Shown here one piece after another: positions 16,311 through 25,001 of a stretch of DNA of 64,000 nt. A program made the position numbers and the translations under genes. The stretch covers positions 216,006 through 280,005 of the forward strand of contig JADKID010000043.1 in the NCBI GenBank assembly GCA_016721425.1, in the 5' to 3' direction. The stretch comes from Bryobacterales bacterium. Its GTDB lineage: Bacteria > Acidobacteriota > Terriglobia > Bryobacterales > Bryobacteraceae. Each line of letters starts with the position of its first letter. Within the stretch, counting starts at the first letter, position 1. Below the pieces are notes generated by a model. That model did not search any database and had not been told where the DNA came from. It was given only the letters and a program-made list of their open reading frames with translations.

Positions 16311-17933
16311 CTACGACTTCAACTCGAACTCCGGATAGCCCAGAGCGCCCACTTCGGGCAGATCCAGACCCTGCAGTTCGGCCTTCGCCGCCACGCGCTG
16401 TCCGACCAAAACATCAATCAGCACGTTGGCCGCGAACGCCACGGTGAACACCACGCCAAGCAGCGTCGAGACGCCGATCAACTGGGCCACCAACTGCGAC
16501 GCATCGCCATAGAACAGGCCCGTCACCGCGCCGGGGACGCCATTCCACGATCCGCCGTAGTTCGATTTGCCGTCCGCGAACAGGCCCACGGCGATGACCC
16601 CAAACATCCCGTTCACCCCGTGAACCGAGATCGCGCCCACCGGATCGTCAATCTTCATCACGCGCTCTACGAACTCCACTGAAACGCAAACCAGTACGCC
16701 GGCGATCAGGCCGATGATCACGCTGCCCACCGGATTGACGAAGCCGCAGGGCGCCGTGATGGCTACCAGGCCCGCCAACAGGCCGTTGCCGGACATGGAC
16801 GAGTCCGGCTTGCCGTAACGCAGCCACATGTAGAACATCGAAGTAAACGCCCCGCCCATGCCGGCCAGCATCGTGTTGACCGCCACGCTGCCGATCCGCA
16901 GATTGCCGCTGCCCGATGCGCCCAGCGTGGAGCCAGGATTGAAGCCAAACCAGCCGAAGGCGAGAATGAAGCAGCCTGTCAGCACCAGCACGATGTCATG
17001 GCCCGGCATGGCATGCGGCCGGCCGTTGCGATCGAACTTGCCGATGCGCGGCCCGACGATGATCGCCAGCGCCAGGGCCGTCAGCCCGCCCACGCTATGC
17101 ACTACGCCGGAACCGGCGAAATCGGCATAGCCGTGACCCAGGCCGAAGTTGGCGCCCAAGTTGGCCAGCCAGCCGCCGCCCCAAGCCCAGTTGGCGAACA
17201 CCGGATAGATGAACGCGCCGAGAACGAAGCTCGAAACCAGAAATGCGGCAAACTTCCAGCGTTCCGCCGCTGAACCGGTGACGATGGTCAGGGCCGTATC
17301 CATGAAGACCATTTGGAACAGAAAGATCACCATCACGGTCACGTCGTATGTGCCGTTGTGCATCAGGAAGTAGCCGTTCTGGCCGAACAGTCCGAACGTC
17401 TTTCCAAACAGGCTGACCGTGAATTCAGAGTTGAGTACTGGTGAGCCGCCCAGGTTGCCTACCGCGCCCACTCCGCCCATCTGAAGGGCGAAGCCGATCA
17501 TCCAGAAGGCCAACATGCCCACCGCATACACCATGAAGTTCATCATCATGGTGTGGTTGGCGTTCTTGGCGCGGCATAGGCCCGTCTCCACGACGGCGAA
17601 CCCGGCCTGCATGAACATCACCAGGAACCCGGCGATCAGGGTCCAAACGAAGTTGATCGCGATCTTGTTCTGGCCCACCTGGTTGGCCAGGTCGCCGATG
17701 GTCAGGCCCTTTTTCGCGTCCGATACGGCCACATCAGAGACTGTTCCGGTCAAGGCGCCATCCGGATCGCCCTTGGCGCGCAATTCGGGCTTGGGCGCCT
17801 CGATGCCCTTGAGGTCGGCATCGGTGATGGCTACCGGTGCTGGCGGAGGCGTGGCCGGGGCGGCAGCGGGATCTGCGGCCTGTCCCCACAGGGCGGCGGT
17901 CAGCAGGATTACAGGGATTAGTCGTTTCAGCAT
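16311..17933 (-). CDS. amt: Ammonium transporter (Amt family)
   Basis: A 540-residue ammonium channel, the N-terminus being a signal peptide (MLKRLIPVILLTAALWGQA) as in other periplasm-out Amt proteins. After it comes a Pro/Ala-rich linker of about 60 residues before the first channel helix. Visible Amt landmarks are GFAVVETGLCRAKNANH, DTALTIVTGSAAERWKF, NWAWGGGWLANLG, the conserved pore motif DFAGSGVVHSVGG (with one of the twin His residues) and GMFGVIAVGLFADG. It moves ammonium into the cell. No PII (glnK) gene is adjacent, which is unusual since amt and glnK are usually paired. It lies in a minus-strand cluster with four small or TPR membrane proteins. Confidence 0.93.
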   Translation of the reverse strand: MLKRLIPVILLTAALWGQAADPAAAPATPPPAPVAITDADLKGIEAPKPELRAKGDPDGALTGTVSDVAVSDAKKGLTIGDLANQVGQNKIAINFVWTLIAGFLVMFMQAGFAVVETGLCRAKNANHTMMMNFMVYAVGMLAFWMIGFALQMGGVGAVGNLGGSPVLNSEFTVSLFGKTFGLFGQNGYFLMHNGTYDVTVMVIFLFQMVFMDTALTIVTGSAAERWKFAAFLVSSFVLGAFIYPVFANWAWGGGWLANLGANFGLGHGYADFAGSGVVHSVGGLTALALAIIVGPRIGKFDRNGRPHAMPGHDIVLVLTGCFILAFGWFGFNPGSTLGASGSGNLRIGSVAVNTMLAGMGGAFTSMFYMWLRYGKPDSSMSGNGLLAGLVAITAPCGFVNPVGSVIIGLIAGVLVCVSVEFVERVMKIDDPVGAISVHGVNGMFGVIAVGLFADGKSNYGGSWNGVPGAVTGLFYGDASQLVAQLIGVSTLLGVVFTVAFAANVLIDVLVGQRVAAKAELQGLDLPEVGALGYPEFELKS

Positions 17934-17940
17934 ATGCCCA

Positions 17941-18126
17941 TTACCTCTTCCAAATCGCGTTCTTCAGATAGGCGCGGTTGACCACGCCGACAATGCCGAT
18001 GAGGCTCAGCGCAATGCCGGCCAACACCATGGCCATGCGCGTCCCCACCGAGGTGGTCAGCGAAAGGCTGAAAAGGCTGAGCAGGAAGCCCAGGAACGTG
18101 ATCACTAGTCCAATTGCGACAGTCAT
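17941..18126 (-). CDS. Small two-helix membrane protein, 61 aa
   Basis: A 61-residue protein made of two hydrophobic helices (VAIGLVITFLGFLLSLFSLSL and MAMVLAGIALSLIGIVGVV) joined by a short polar turn (TTSVGTRM), with a basic C-terminus (LKNAIWKR). It ends seven bases before the amt start and follows another small membrane protein gene by 19 bases, so it belongs to the same transcription unit. The family is not recognised. Similar short membrane proteins next to amt could be channel accessories, but this is inference. Confidence 0.65.
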   Translation of the reverse strand: MTVAIGLVITFLGFLLSLFSLSLTTSVGTRMAMVLAGIALSLIGIVGVVNRAYLKNAIWKR

Positions 18127-18145
18127 TCTGGTTCGTGCGTCCTTT

Positions 18146-18325
18146 CTAGCCTTCCAGGTGCTCGAGCGGTTTCGCTTTCAGGAATAGGGCGATGGAGGCG
18201 CCCAGAAGGACGAGCCCCACGATCATTAGCAACGCGTTGCCGCCCGAGAACAAGGCAGCCCCGATCACGGCAAACGAGATAAGAAACACAAGGAACGCAA
18301 GCGCCTGTGTAGGATTGGCACCCAT
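18146..18325 (-). CDS. Small two-helix membrane protein, 59 aa
   Basis: ATG 18325 is preceded on this strand by GGAGG (plus-strand 18334-18338) with an eight-base spacer, a strong translation start. The 59 residues hold two hydrophobic helices (ALAFLVFLISFAVIGAALF and ALLMIVGLVLLGASIALFL) and a short charged tail (KAKPLEHLEG). It is the first gene of the minus-strand cluster that leads into amt, so the cluster promoter should lie in 18326-18463. No family recognised. It is short enough to be skipped by many gene callers. Confidence 0.6.
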   Translation of the reverse strand: MGANPTQALAFLVFLISFAVIGAALFSGGNALLMIVGLVLLGASIALFLKAKPLEHLEG

Positions 18326-18463
18326 TGGGTAAACCTCCGGCTGTGGATGTGGATGGAGACGGGTGGCCCGGGAAGCGAGCCGGAAAGCGGGACGGGGCTC
18401 TGGGACGGCGGCCTCTGGGCCGCTTGGTTATTTAGTTTAGGGAAGCCCGGTCTTCATTGCCAA

Positions 18464-19072
18464 TCAAAAATTTGAATTGCCTTCATCGGGTCCGCCCACG
18501 TTGCCCAGCAGGCCCAATTCGCCGGCCCGCGCCTGCATCGCGCGGATGCAGAAGTCGATGTGGACGTCCAGATCCACGCCCATCTCCAGCGCGCCATTGA
18601 CGATGTCCTCGCGGTTCACCGCGCGCGCGAAAGCCTTGTCCTTCATCTTCTTACGGACAGACTTCACTTCCACCTCGAGAATCGACCTCGACGGCTTGAC
18701 GTAGCTGATTGCGGTCAGAAATCCGGCCAGTTCGTCACAGCCGAACAGAGTCTTTTCCAGCAAGCTCTCCCGTGGCACGCCGGAGTAGCTGGCGTGGGAA
18801 AGGATGGCTCGCCGGATCTCGGCCGATACGCCGCGCGCCTCCAGGATCGCCTCGCCCTTCATGGGATGGTCCGGCGCCTGCGGATGGATCTCCCAGTCGA
18901 AGTCATGCAGCAGCGCCGTCACGGTCCAGGCCTCCGCATCCAGGTCCACGCCCTCGGCGGCAAACCTGGCGGCATAGGCGGAAACACACGTCTCCACCGC
19001 CAGCGAATGGCGCCGCAGCGCGTCGCTCTGGATGAACTCGCAGACGATAGACCAGGCCTCTGTTCGCGTCAT
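18464..19072 (-). CDS. HD-domain phosphohydrolase-like protein
   Basis: About 202 residues from ATG 19072 (a GTG at 19093 is in frame but adds only seven residues). HD-superfamily pattern: RRHSLAVE (first His), the central LLHDFDWE (HD), HPMKGEAIL and a later His/Asp helix (ILSHASYSG). Family members hydrolyse nucleotides or other phosphate esters using one or two metals. This subgroup, with the KPSRSILEVEVKSVRKKMKDK stretch, is widespread but uncharacterised. It stands alone, with tRNA-Ala 68 bases upstream on the other strand. Confidence 0.8.
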   Translation of the reverse strand: MTRTEAWSIVCEFIQSDALRRHSLAVETCVSAYAARFAAEGVDLDAEAWTVTALLHDFDWEIHPQAPDHPMKGEAILEARGVSAEIRRAILSHASYSGVPRESLLEKTLFGCDELAGFLTAISYVKPSRSILEVEVKSVRKKMKDKAFARAVNREDIVNGALEMGVDLDVHIDFCIRAMQARAGELGLLGNVGGPDEGNSNF

Positions 19073-19139
19073 AACTTTCTCGCATCGTATCACCCCGCCG
19101 GGAGAGCGCGTGTGTTATATTGGGTTTGTCCCGCCGAAC

Positions 19140-19215
19140 GGGCCTGTGGCGCAGTTGGGAGCGCGCTTCCATGGCATGGAAGAGGTCGTGAGTTCGAATC
19201 TCACCAGGTCCACCA
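19140..19215 (+). tRNA. tRNA-Ala (GGC anticodon)
   Basis: A 76-base tRNA with encoded CCA. The acceptor stem GGGCCTG pairs with CAGGTCC (one G-T wobble). The D arm has a four-base stem GCGC, the anticodon stem CTTCC/GGAAG encloses loop ATGGCAT with anticodon GGC, and the T arm is GTGAG-TTCGAAT-CTCAC. A TTATAT at 19115-19120 is a possible -10 element. It decodes GCC and GCT alanine codons. Confidence 0.95.
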
Positions 19216-19235
19216 ACCCCCTTCAACCTAGCCGC

Positions 19236-19643
19236 CTATTTTGCGTCCGTCGGCTTGGCCGATGCCTTCAGCTTGGCCAGCGACTCGTTCACCCGCTTGG
19301 TGAAGTCGCCTGCATCGTTGTGCTCAAAGCCGCTGTAGCTCGATTCCACCTGCATCTCACAGCCCGTGCCCCTTGTGCTAAGCGAGACCGTGCTGGGCCG
19401 CTGCCGAAGGGCGCCGGTAATGGTGACGTGTGCCGAGTGCTTCACCGAGAAGGATGTCGTCATTCGCGCTTCGTCGGTTAGCTTCACGGAGTACTTCTCC
19501 GAATTCCCGAGGGTGTCTTTCACTGCGGCCCACACCTCGCTGCACGCGTTGGGGTAGCTATTCCTGTGCGTCTTACCGAGCGCCGGCCATGTGCACGCCG
19601 ACAATGCGGCCAGTAGTCCACAGATGAGTTTTGTTGCAGCCAT
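19236..19643 (-). CDS. Predicted lipoprotein, unknown function
   Basis: The start is taken as ATG 19643, preceded by a GGAGAAAGG purine stretch; the frame is open to 19718. The 135 residues begin with a lipoprotein signal whose lipobox reads LSAC, giving a mature protein anchored by Cys. The mature part has a soluble alpha/beta look (NACSEVWAAVKDTLG, YSVKLTDEARMTTSF, TRGTGCEMQVESSYSGFEHN) and ends in a Lys/Ala-rich helix. A second pair of cysteines is possible. No family recognised with confidence. It converges on tRNA-Ala, with 20 bases between. Confidence 0.7.
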   Translation of the reverse strand: MAATKLICGLLAALSACTWPALGKTHRNSYPNACSEVWAAVKDTLGNSEKYSVKLTDEARMTTSFSVKHSAHVTITGALRQRPSTVSLSTRGTGCEMQVESSYSGFEHNDAGDFTKRVNESLAKLKASAKPTDAK

Positions 19644-19903
19644 TGCCTTTCTCCAAACTGGACCCAGACTCCGGGGCTTGCCCACACAGAGCCTAGTCCC
19701 CAATCCACCCGGAGTCAATGGATCGTGTTTGGAATGTCCGGCGGGTTCATGGCTCGCCCCACGGTACTTTTTACCGTCCGCCCCCTCCCAGCCAGTAAAC
19801 CATACCCGTCTGCCTGGCCTTCAGAATTGAAACTGGATTGATAACGAACCACTTATCCCTTTGGCCCCCAGTGTGCTAAACGAAGCCCAGGAGCTAAGAT
19901 CCC

Positions 19904-20815
19904 ATGTTTGACGATGACGAAAACGATGATATGACTGTCACACCGAAGCCGCAGACTCAATCCGCCCTCCCTTGGTGGACAGCTGCGATCGGAGCGGGTG
20001 TCTTCATTCTCGGGGGCCTCACCTATTTCCAGAGCGCCGAGGTGCAGTCGCTTCGCCAGGACGTCACCCAGCTCGGACTCAACCAGGCGAAGGAAAACGC
20101 CGCGTTACGGGCCATCTTCGCCAAATCCGATCAGGAGCTCCAGGGCGTCCTCCGCGAGTTCCGCACAGAGCTCGCCTCCACTCGCCAGCAAACCACGGAA
20201 GGCATGAACAAGGCGCAAGTCGCTGCCGCCCGTCGCGCCGAACTGATCGCCAGCCAGATCGAAGTGCGGCAGAAAGAGCGCAGCCAGCAGTTCACCGAGG
20301 AACTGGCCAAGGTACGCGAATCACACGACGACGCCTCCAATAAAATCAACTCGATCACTACCGAGGTCGGCGCCGTGAAAACCGAGCTGGAAACCACGCG
20401 CTCCAACATTCAGGAAACTCGCAACGACCTCCAGCGCGTGCGCGGCGACATGGGCATGATGAGCGGCCTGGTGGCCACCAATTCCAAGGAGATCCAGATT
20501 CTTCGCGAGCTGGGTGACCGCGACATCTTCGAGTTCACGCTCATGAAGAGCGCCGGACTCCAGCAGGTCGGCGATGTCCGCCTGCTGCTCAAAAAGGCCG
20601 ATACGGGCCGCAATCGGTACACTCTGGAGCTTCTCTCCGACGACAAGCGCGTGGAGAAGAAAGACAAGAGTCTCAATGAGCCGGTACAGTTCTACACCAG
20701 TTCGCGGGCGTCCAAACAACCCTACGAGCTCGTTGTCAACGAAGTCAGGAAGAACGCCATCGTGGGTTACCTGGCTCGTCCGAAACTCGTCCTCGCCCAG
20801 AGTCGGGCTAAGTAG
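19904..20815 (+). CDS. Membrane-anchored coiled-coil protein
   Basis: A 303-residue protein from ATG 19904 with AGGAG at 19889-19893. The N-terminus is very acidic (FDDDENDD), followed by a single transmembrane helix (about 22-42: LPWWTAAIGAGVFILGGLTY), then a long heptad-rich coiled coil (about 45-205, Gln/Glu/Arg/Lys-rich). The end is a small globular domain of beta character (about 210-300: DIFEFTLMKSAGLQQVGDV, then YTLELLSDDKRVEKKDK). The topology resembles cell-envelope spacer proteins; function is unknown. It is monocistronic, with a hairpin and a strong terminator downstream. Confidence 0.75.
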   Translation: MFDDDENDDMTVTPKPQTQSALPWWTAAIGAGVFILGGLTYFQSAEVQSLRQDVTQLGLNQAKENAALRAIFAKSDQELQGVLREFRTELASTRQQTTEGMNKAQVAAARRAELIASQIEVRQKERSQQFTEELAKVRESHDDASNKINSITTEVGAVKTELETTRSNIQETRNDLQRVRGDMGMMSGLVATNSKEIQILRELGDRDIFEFTLMKSAGLQQVGDVRLLLKKADTGRNRYTLELLSDDKRVEKKDKSLNEPVQFYTSSRASKQPYELVVNEVRKNAIVGYLARPKLVLAQSRAK

Positions 20816-20858
20816 GACGGCAGATTTTTACGAGTTTGGTGTGTTGGCTTGGGCGTTT

Positions 20859-20891
20859 CCGGCAGCGGTCCTGGACCAAGTCCGCTGCCGG
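20859..20891. repeat. Perfect 10-bp inverted repeat (hairpin)
   Basis: CCGGCAGCGG at 20859-20868 and CCGCTGCCGG at 20882-20891 are exact reverse complements around a 13-base loop. It lies 43 bases after the coiled-coil gene. No T-run follows, so it is not a standard intrinsic terminator; it could be an mRNA 3'-end stabiliser or a protein-binding site. Confidence 0.6.
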
Positions 20892-21034
20892 CAAAGCCAG
20901 CGCGCCAATTAACGGGGATGAAGCGAATCCGAATCCACGCCGGGTCAGGGTGAATGTCCGGCGCGGCAGCTCCTCACTACAAGCTGACTGGATTCCGCTT
21001 CCATTACCAGGGTGATTCTCCTCCCACCCTCCCA

Positions 21035-21069
21035 GCGAGGTGGCCCGCCCGGGCCGCCTCGCTTTTTTT
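21035..21069 (+). terminator. Rho-independent terminator
   Basis: A 13-base stem (GCGAGGTGGCCCG with CGGGCCGCCTCGC, one T-G wobble) directly followed by seven T at 21063-21069. It terminates plus-strand transcription from the coiled-coil gene before it would run into the convergent lipoprotein gene ending at 21079. Confidence 0.85.
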
Positions 21070-21078
21070 GTCTAGTTC

Positions 21079-21711
21079 CTAGTTGCGAACCCCCGACAAG
21101 TCCCGCGCCAGCAGATCCGCCCGCCGTGCCAGTTGCAGCGCCGTCGATATGTCCCTCGTCTTCGCCTCTTCCGCCTGCCGGATGAACGTCCTGATGCGGT
21201 TCGCCGTCTCGCTCTGCCTGCGGTTCAATGCGCGCTGCGAATAAGTGGTCAGTACGGTCCGCGCCCGGTCCAGGCTCTGTTCAATCTCTCGCTGCATCTC
21301 TCCCCGGCGCTGATCCGGGATCACCTCCGCCAGTTGCGGCGGCGGAGCCACCGGCGTCTCCGGGGCAATTTCCTGCGGCGCTGGATCCGACGGCGGAGCC
21401 GTGACGGGCGGCGCCGGCGCCGGTATGGGCCTCTTAGCCACGGGCTTCGGCTGCGCTTTGGCGGGCTTCTTCTCCGGCCTTGGTTGGAGCTCCGGCCGGA
21501 TGACAATCACCTCCGGCGGACGGGGCGGCGGTTCCACCTGGAGCGGTGTCGTCGCCTCCGGCGGCAGATCCACCGGCGGCGGCGTGAGCGTCGGCTCAAT
21601 CCGTGGCGGATTCAGCGGCGGCAGCGGCTTCGGGGCCCGCTTCTTGAACGACCAGCAGCCGCCCATACCGGTCGAGAGGAGTACCAGCAGAATGGCGCCC
21701 GCCATCCTCAT
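21079..21711 (-). CDS. Proline-rich lipoprotein
   Basis: A 210-residue protein. Lipoprotein signal MRMAGAILLVLLSTGMGGC, lipid on Cys19. Residues 25-125 are dominated by Pro (PKPLPPLNPP, PPRPPEVIVIRP, KPAPAPPV-like segments), a pattern of extended cell-wall or periplasm-spanning linkers. The C-terminal 80 residues are helical (QREIEQSLDRARTVLTTYSQ, RRADLLARDLSG). The start overlaps the histidine-kinase stop (21708-21711), making it the third gene of an NtrC-type operon. It could be an envelope sensor or effector of that system, but only linkage supports this. Confidence 0.75.
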   Translation of the reverse strand: MRMAGAILLVLLSTGMGGCWSFKKRAPKPLPPLNPPRIEPTLTPPPVDLPPEATTPLQVEPPPRPPEVIVIRPELQPRPEKKPAKAQPKPVAKRPIPAPAPPVTAPPSDPAPQEIAPETPVAPPPQLAEVIPDQRRGEMQREIEQSLDRARTVLTTYSQRALNRRQSETANRIRTFIRQAEEAKTRDISTALQLARRADLLARDLSGVRN

Positions 21712-23281
21712 GCCGCCACCTCGTTAGCCATCAGGGGCAGCACGATCCGGAACGTCGAGCCTCGCCCCGGCTCGCTCTCGATTTCGATTGCGCCGCCATG
21801 CAACTGGATGGCTCTAAACGTCATGGCAAGTCCGATCCCGGTACCCTGGGGTTTCGTCGTGAAATACAGTTGAAAAATCTTCTCCCGCAGCTCCGGCGAG
21901 ATCCCTATTCCAGTATCCACGATTCTCACTTCACAGCCTCCCTCTCCGTCGCTCACCCCAAATTCGTAGCTGAGCGTCCCGCCGCTGTCCATCGCTTCAA
22001 TCGCATTCACTGCAACATTGACGAACGCCTGTCTCAACAAACTCGCGTCCGCGTTCACGTAGAGCGGCGCCGCCGGCTGGTTCAGCACTGTGCGGATGTT
22101 CTTCCGCTCCGCTTCCGGCTCCAGGAAATGGGCGATTCCGCCGATCAGCCTGCCCAGGTCCACTCGTTCCATCGCCAGGTCGACCGGCCGGTTGAAATCC
22201 AGAAATGTGCGCACCACCCGGTCCAGCCGGGTCACTTCCTGCGACAGGATCGTGATTTCGGCCGCCGCGCCCGGCACTTCCTTGTCTACCATGGAGCTCA
22301 GCAGTTCCAGCCGCAGTGCGATGGAGTTCAGCGGATTCTTGATCTCGTGCGCCACCCGCGCCGTCAGGCTGTTGATTGCGGTCAGCCGGCGCGAAAGCGC
22401 AAACTGGCTCTCAATCTGCTTCCTGGCCTCTGCGTCCAGCTTGCTCATCGCCTCATCCAGGCTGGTTCTCAGTTGCGTGGCATCGTGCCGCGCGTCTCGG
22501 AAGCGCTCTCCCAACAGGCTCAGTTTAGACTCGATAATCGCCATCTCCCGCGTGGCCGCGGCACTCCCCCGGCGTGGCTCCGGCGCCTGCCCGCTCACAA
22601 TCCCATCGATCAGATGGTTCACCTGATCCAAAGGGCGCAGCGCCAGTTGCGACACCCCGTAGGCGAAGAAGATGGCCGCCGGCAACCCCAACAGTGCTAC
22701 CCAGACGATGCCCAGGTATTCCGGCCGCATTGCGTCTCTGAGAAGCAGCGGGGAAGAGAGAATCTGGATCATGAACACCGAGCCGGGCTGCCCTGCGAAT
22801 CCGATCGGGGTGCGTGTTTCGTAGTCGTCCCGTCCCTGCAAAACGGCCGCGATCCGGCCCGCAAAGCGCGAAAAGCGCACTGCTCTCAAGTCCGGGCGAG
22901 GCCACAGGATGTCGCCCACGCGCGCCGGATTGGAGGACGCTAACACACGCCCGTCCTCCGCCGCGACGCTGATCTCGATGATCGCCCGCGATTGCGCCAT
23001 GGTCTGCTCCAGCAGCGCCGCCAGGTCTCCGTCCTCTTTCACGAACGTGCTCCACAACCGCTTGGTGGCGTACAACCCCTCCGGTGGCCGCGGCAACGCC
23101 GCCGTCCGCTCTCCGATTCGCCGCACCATGAAAGACTTGATCTGCTGGCCCGCCACCTCGGATCGCTCCAGTGACGATTCCAGCCACGTGCCTACCAGGT
23201 TGTCCACCAGGATCGTCAGCATCGCAACCACAACGATGGCTACCATTGCCAGCGTCATGGTCAGGATGCGGGCGCGCAGCG

Positions 23282-23285
<4 letters not shown>
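21708..23285 (-). CDS. NtrB-type sensor histidine kinase
   Basis: A 525-residue membrane kinase. Helix 1 is at about 12-34 and helix 2 at about 190-212 (VWVALLGLPAAIFFAYGVS), enclosing a periplasmic sensor domain of roughly 150 residues. Then come a HAMP-like linker and coiled coil, the H-box RVAHEIKNPLNSI (phosphorylated His), N-box VNVAVNAIEAM, G1 VDTGIGIS and G2 GTGIGLAM. It phosphorylates the adjacent NtrC-type regulator, with which it overlaps by four bases (ATGA). The periplasmic ligand is unknown; the coupled lipoprotein gene downstream hints at an envelope signal. Confidence 0.9.
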
Positions 23286-24661
<1,376 letters not shown>

Positions 24662-24742
24662 CTAGGGTTTTGCGAATGCACCCCGCATCCGCGTTTCCTA
24701 CAATTATAAGCTCTCCGGCTGCCACGGCTCCGGCGAAGCCGC

Positions 24743-24748
24743 TACAAT
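24743..24748 (+). promoter_or_regulatory. -10 element of selC
   Basis: TACAAT lies seven bases before the first base of tRNA-Sec, at the correct spacing for a transcription start at the tRNA 5' end. No convincing -35 is visible in the GC-rich stretch before it. Confidence 0.5.
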
Positions 24749-24755
24749 GTCTCAC

Positions 24756-24850
24756 GGAAGGTGATTGGGGCTGGTGTCCCGCTTGGTCTTCAAAACCAAT
24801 GTGCGGCTCTCTGAGTCGCAGGTGTGTTCGATTCGCACCACCTTCCGCCA
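24756..24850 (+). tRNA. selC: Selenocysteine tRNA (TCA anticodon)
   Basis: A 95-base tRNA with the diagnostic eight-base acceptor stem (GGAAGGTG paired with CACCTTCC), a long variable arm (GTGCGGCTCTCTGAGTCGCA region), the anticodon stem TTGGT/ACCAA enclosing CTTCAAA with anticodon TCA, T loop TTCGATT, discriminator G and encoded CCA. It reads UGA as selenocysteine together with SelA/SelB. The organism should therefore make selenoproteins, but no gene with a convincing in-frame UGA and SECIS hairpin was found in this window. Confidence 0.95.
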
Positions 24851-25001
24851 GTCTTACACTTTCGTGAAGTTCGCGGGGTGGGGGTGGTAACTGGCCGCCA
24901 GTCTTGGTAAACTCCCTTCCAGTAGGTCTTTGGGACTGGTACGTCTGCTTCTTCGAACGCACGGGCTAGTCTTGTCTATTAAAACTCAGGAGAATTGAAA
25001 T

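Noticed and set aside
24851..25001. Second tRNA or riboswitch between selC and the receptor gene
   Set aside because: A short repeat (GCCAGTCTT) occurs but no cloverleaf or known riboswitch core could be formed by eye.
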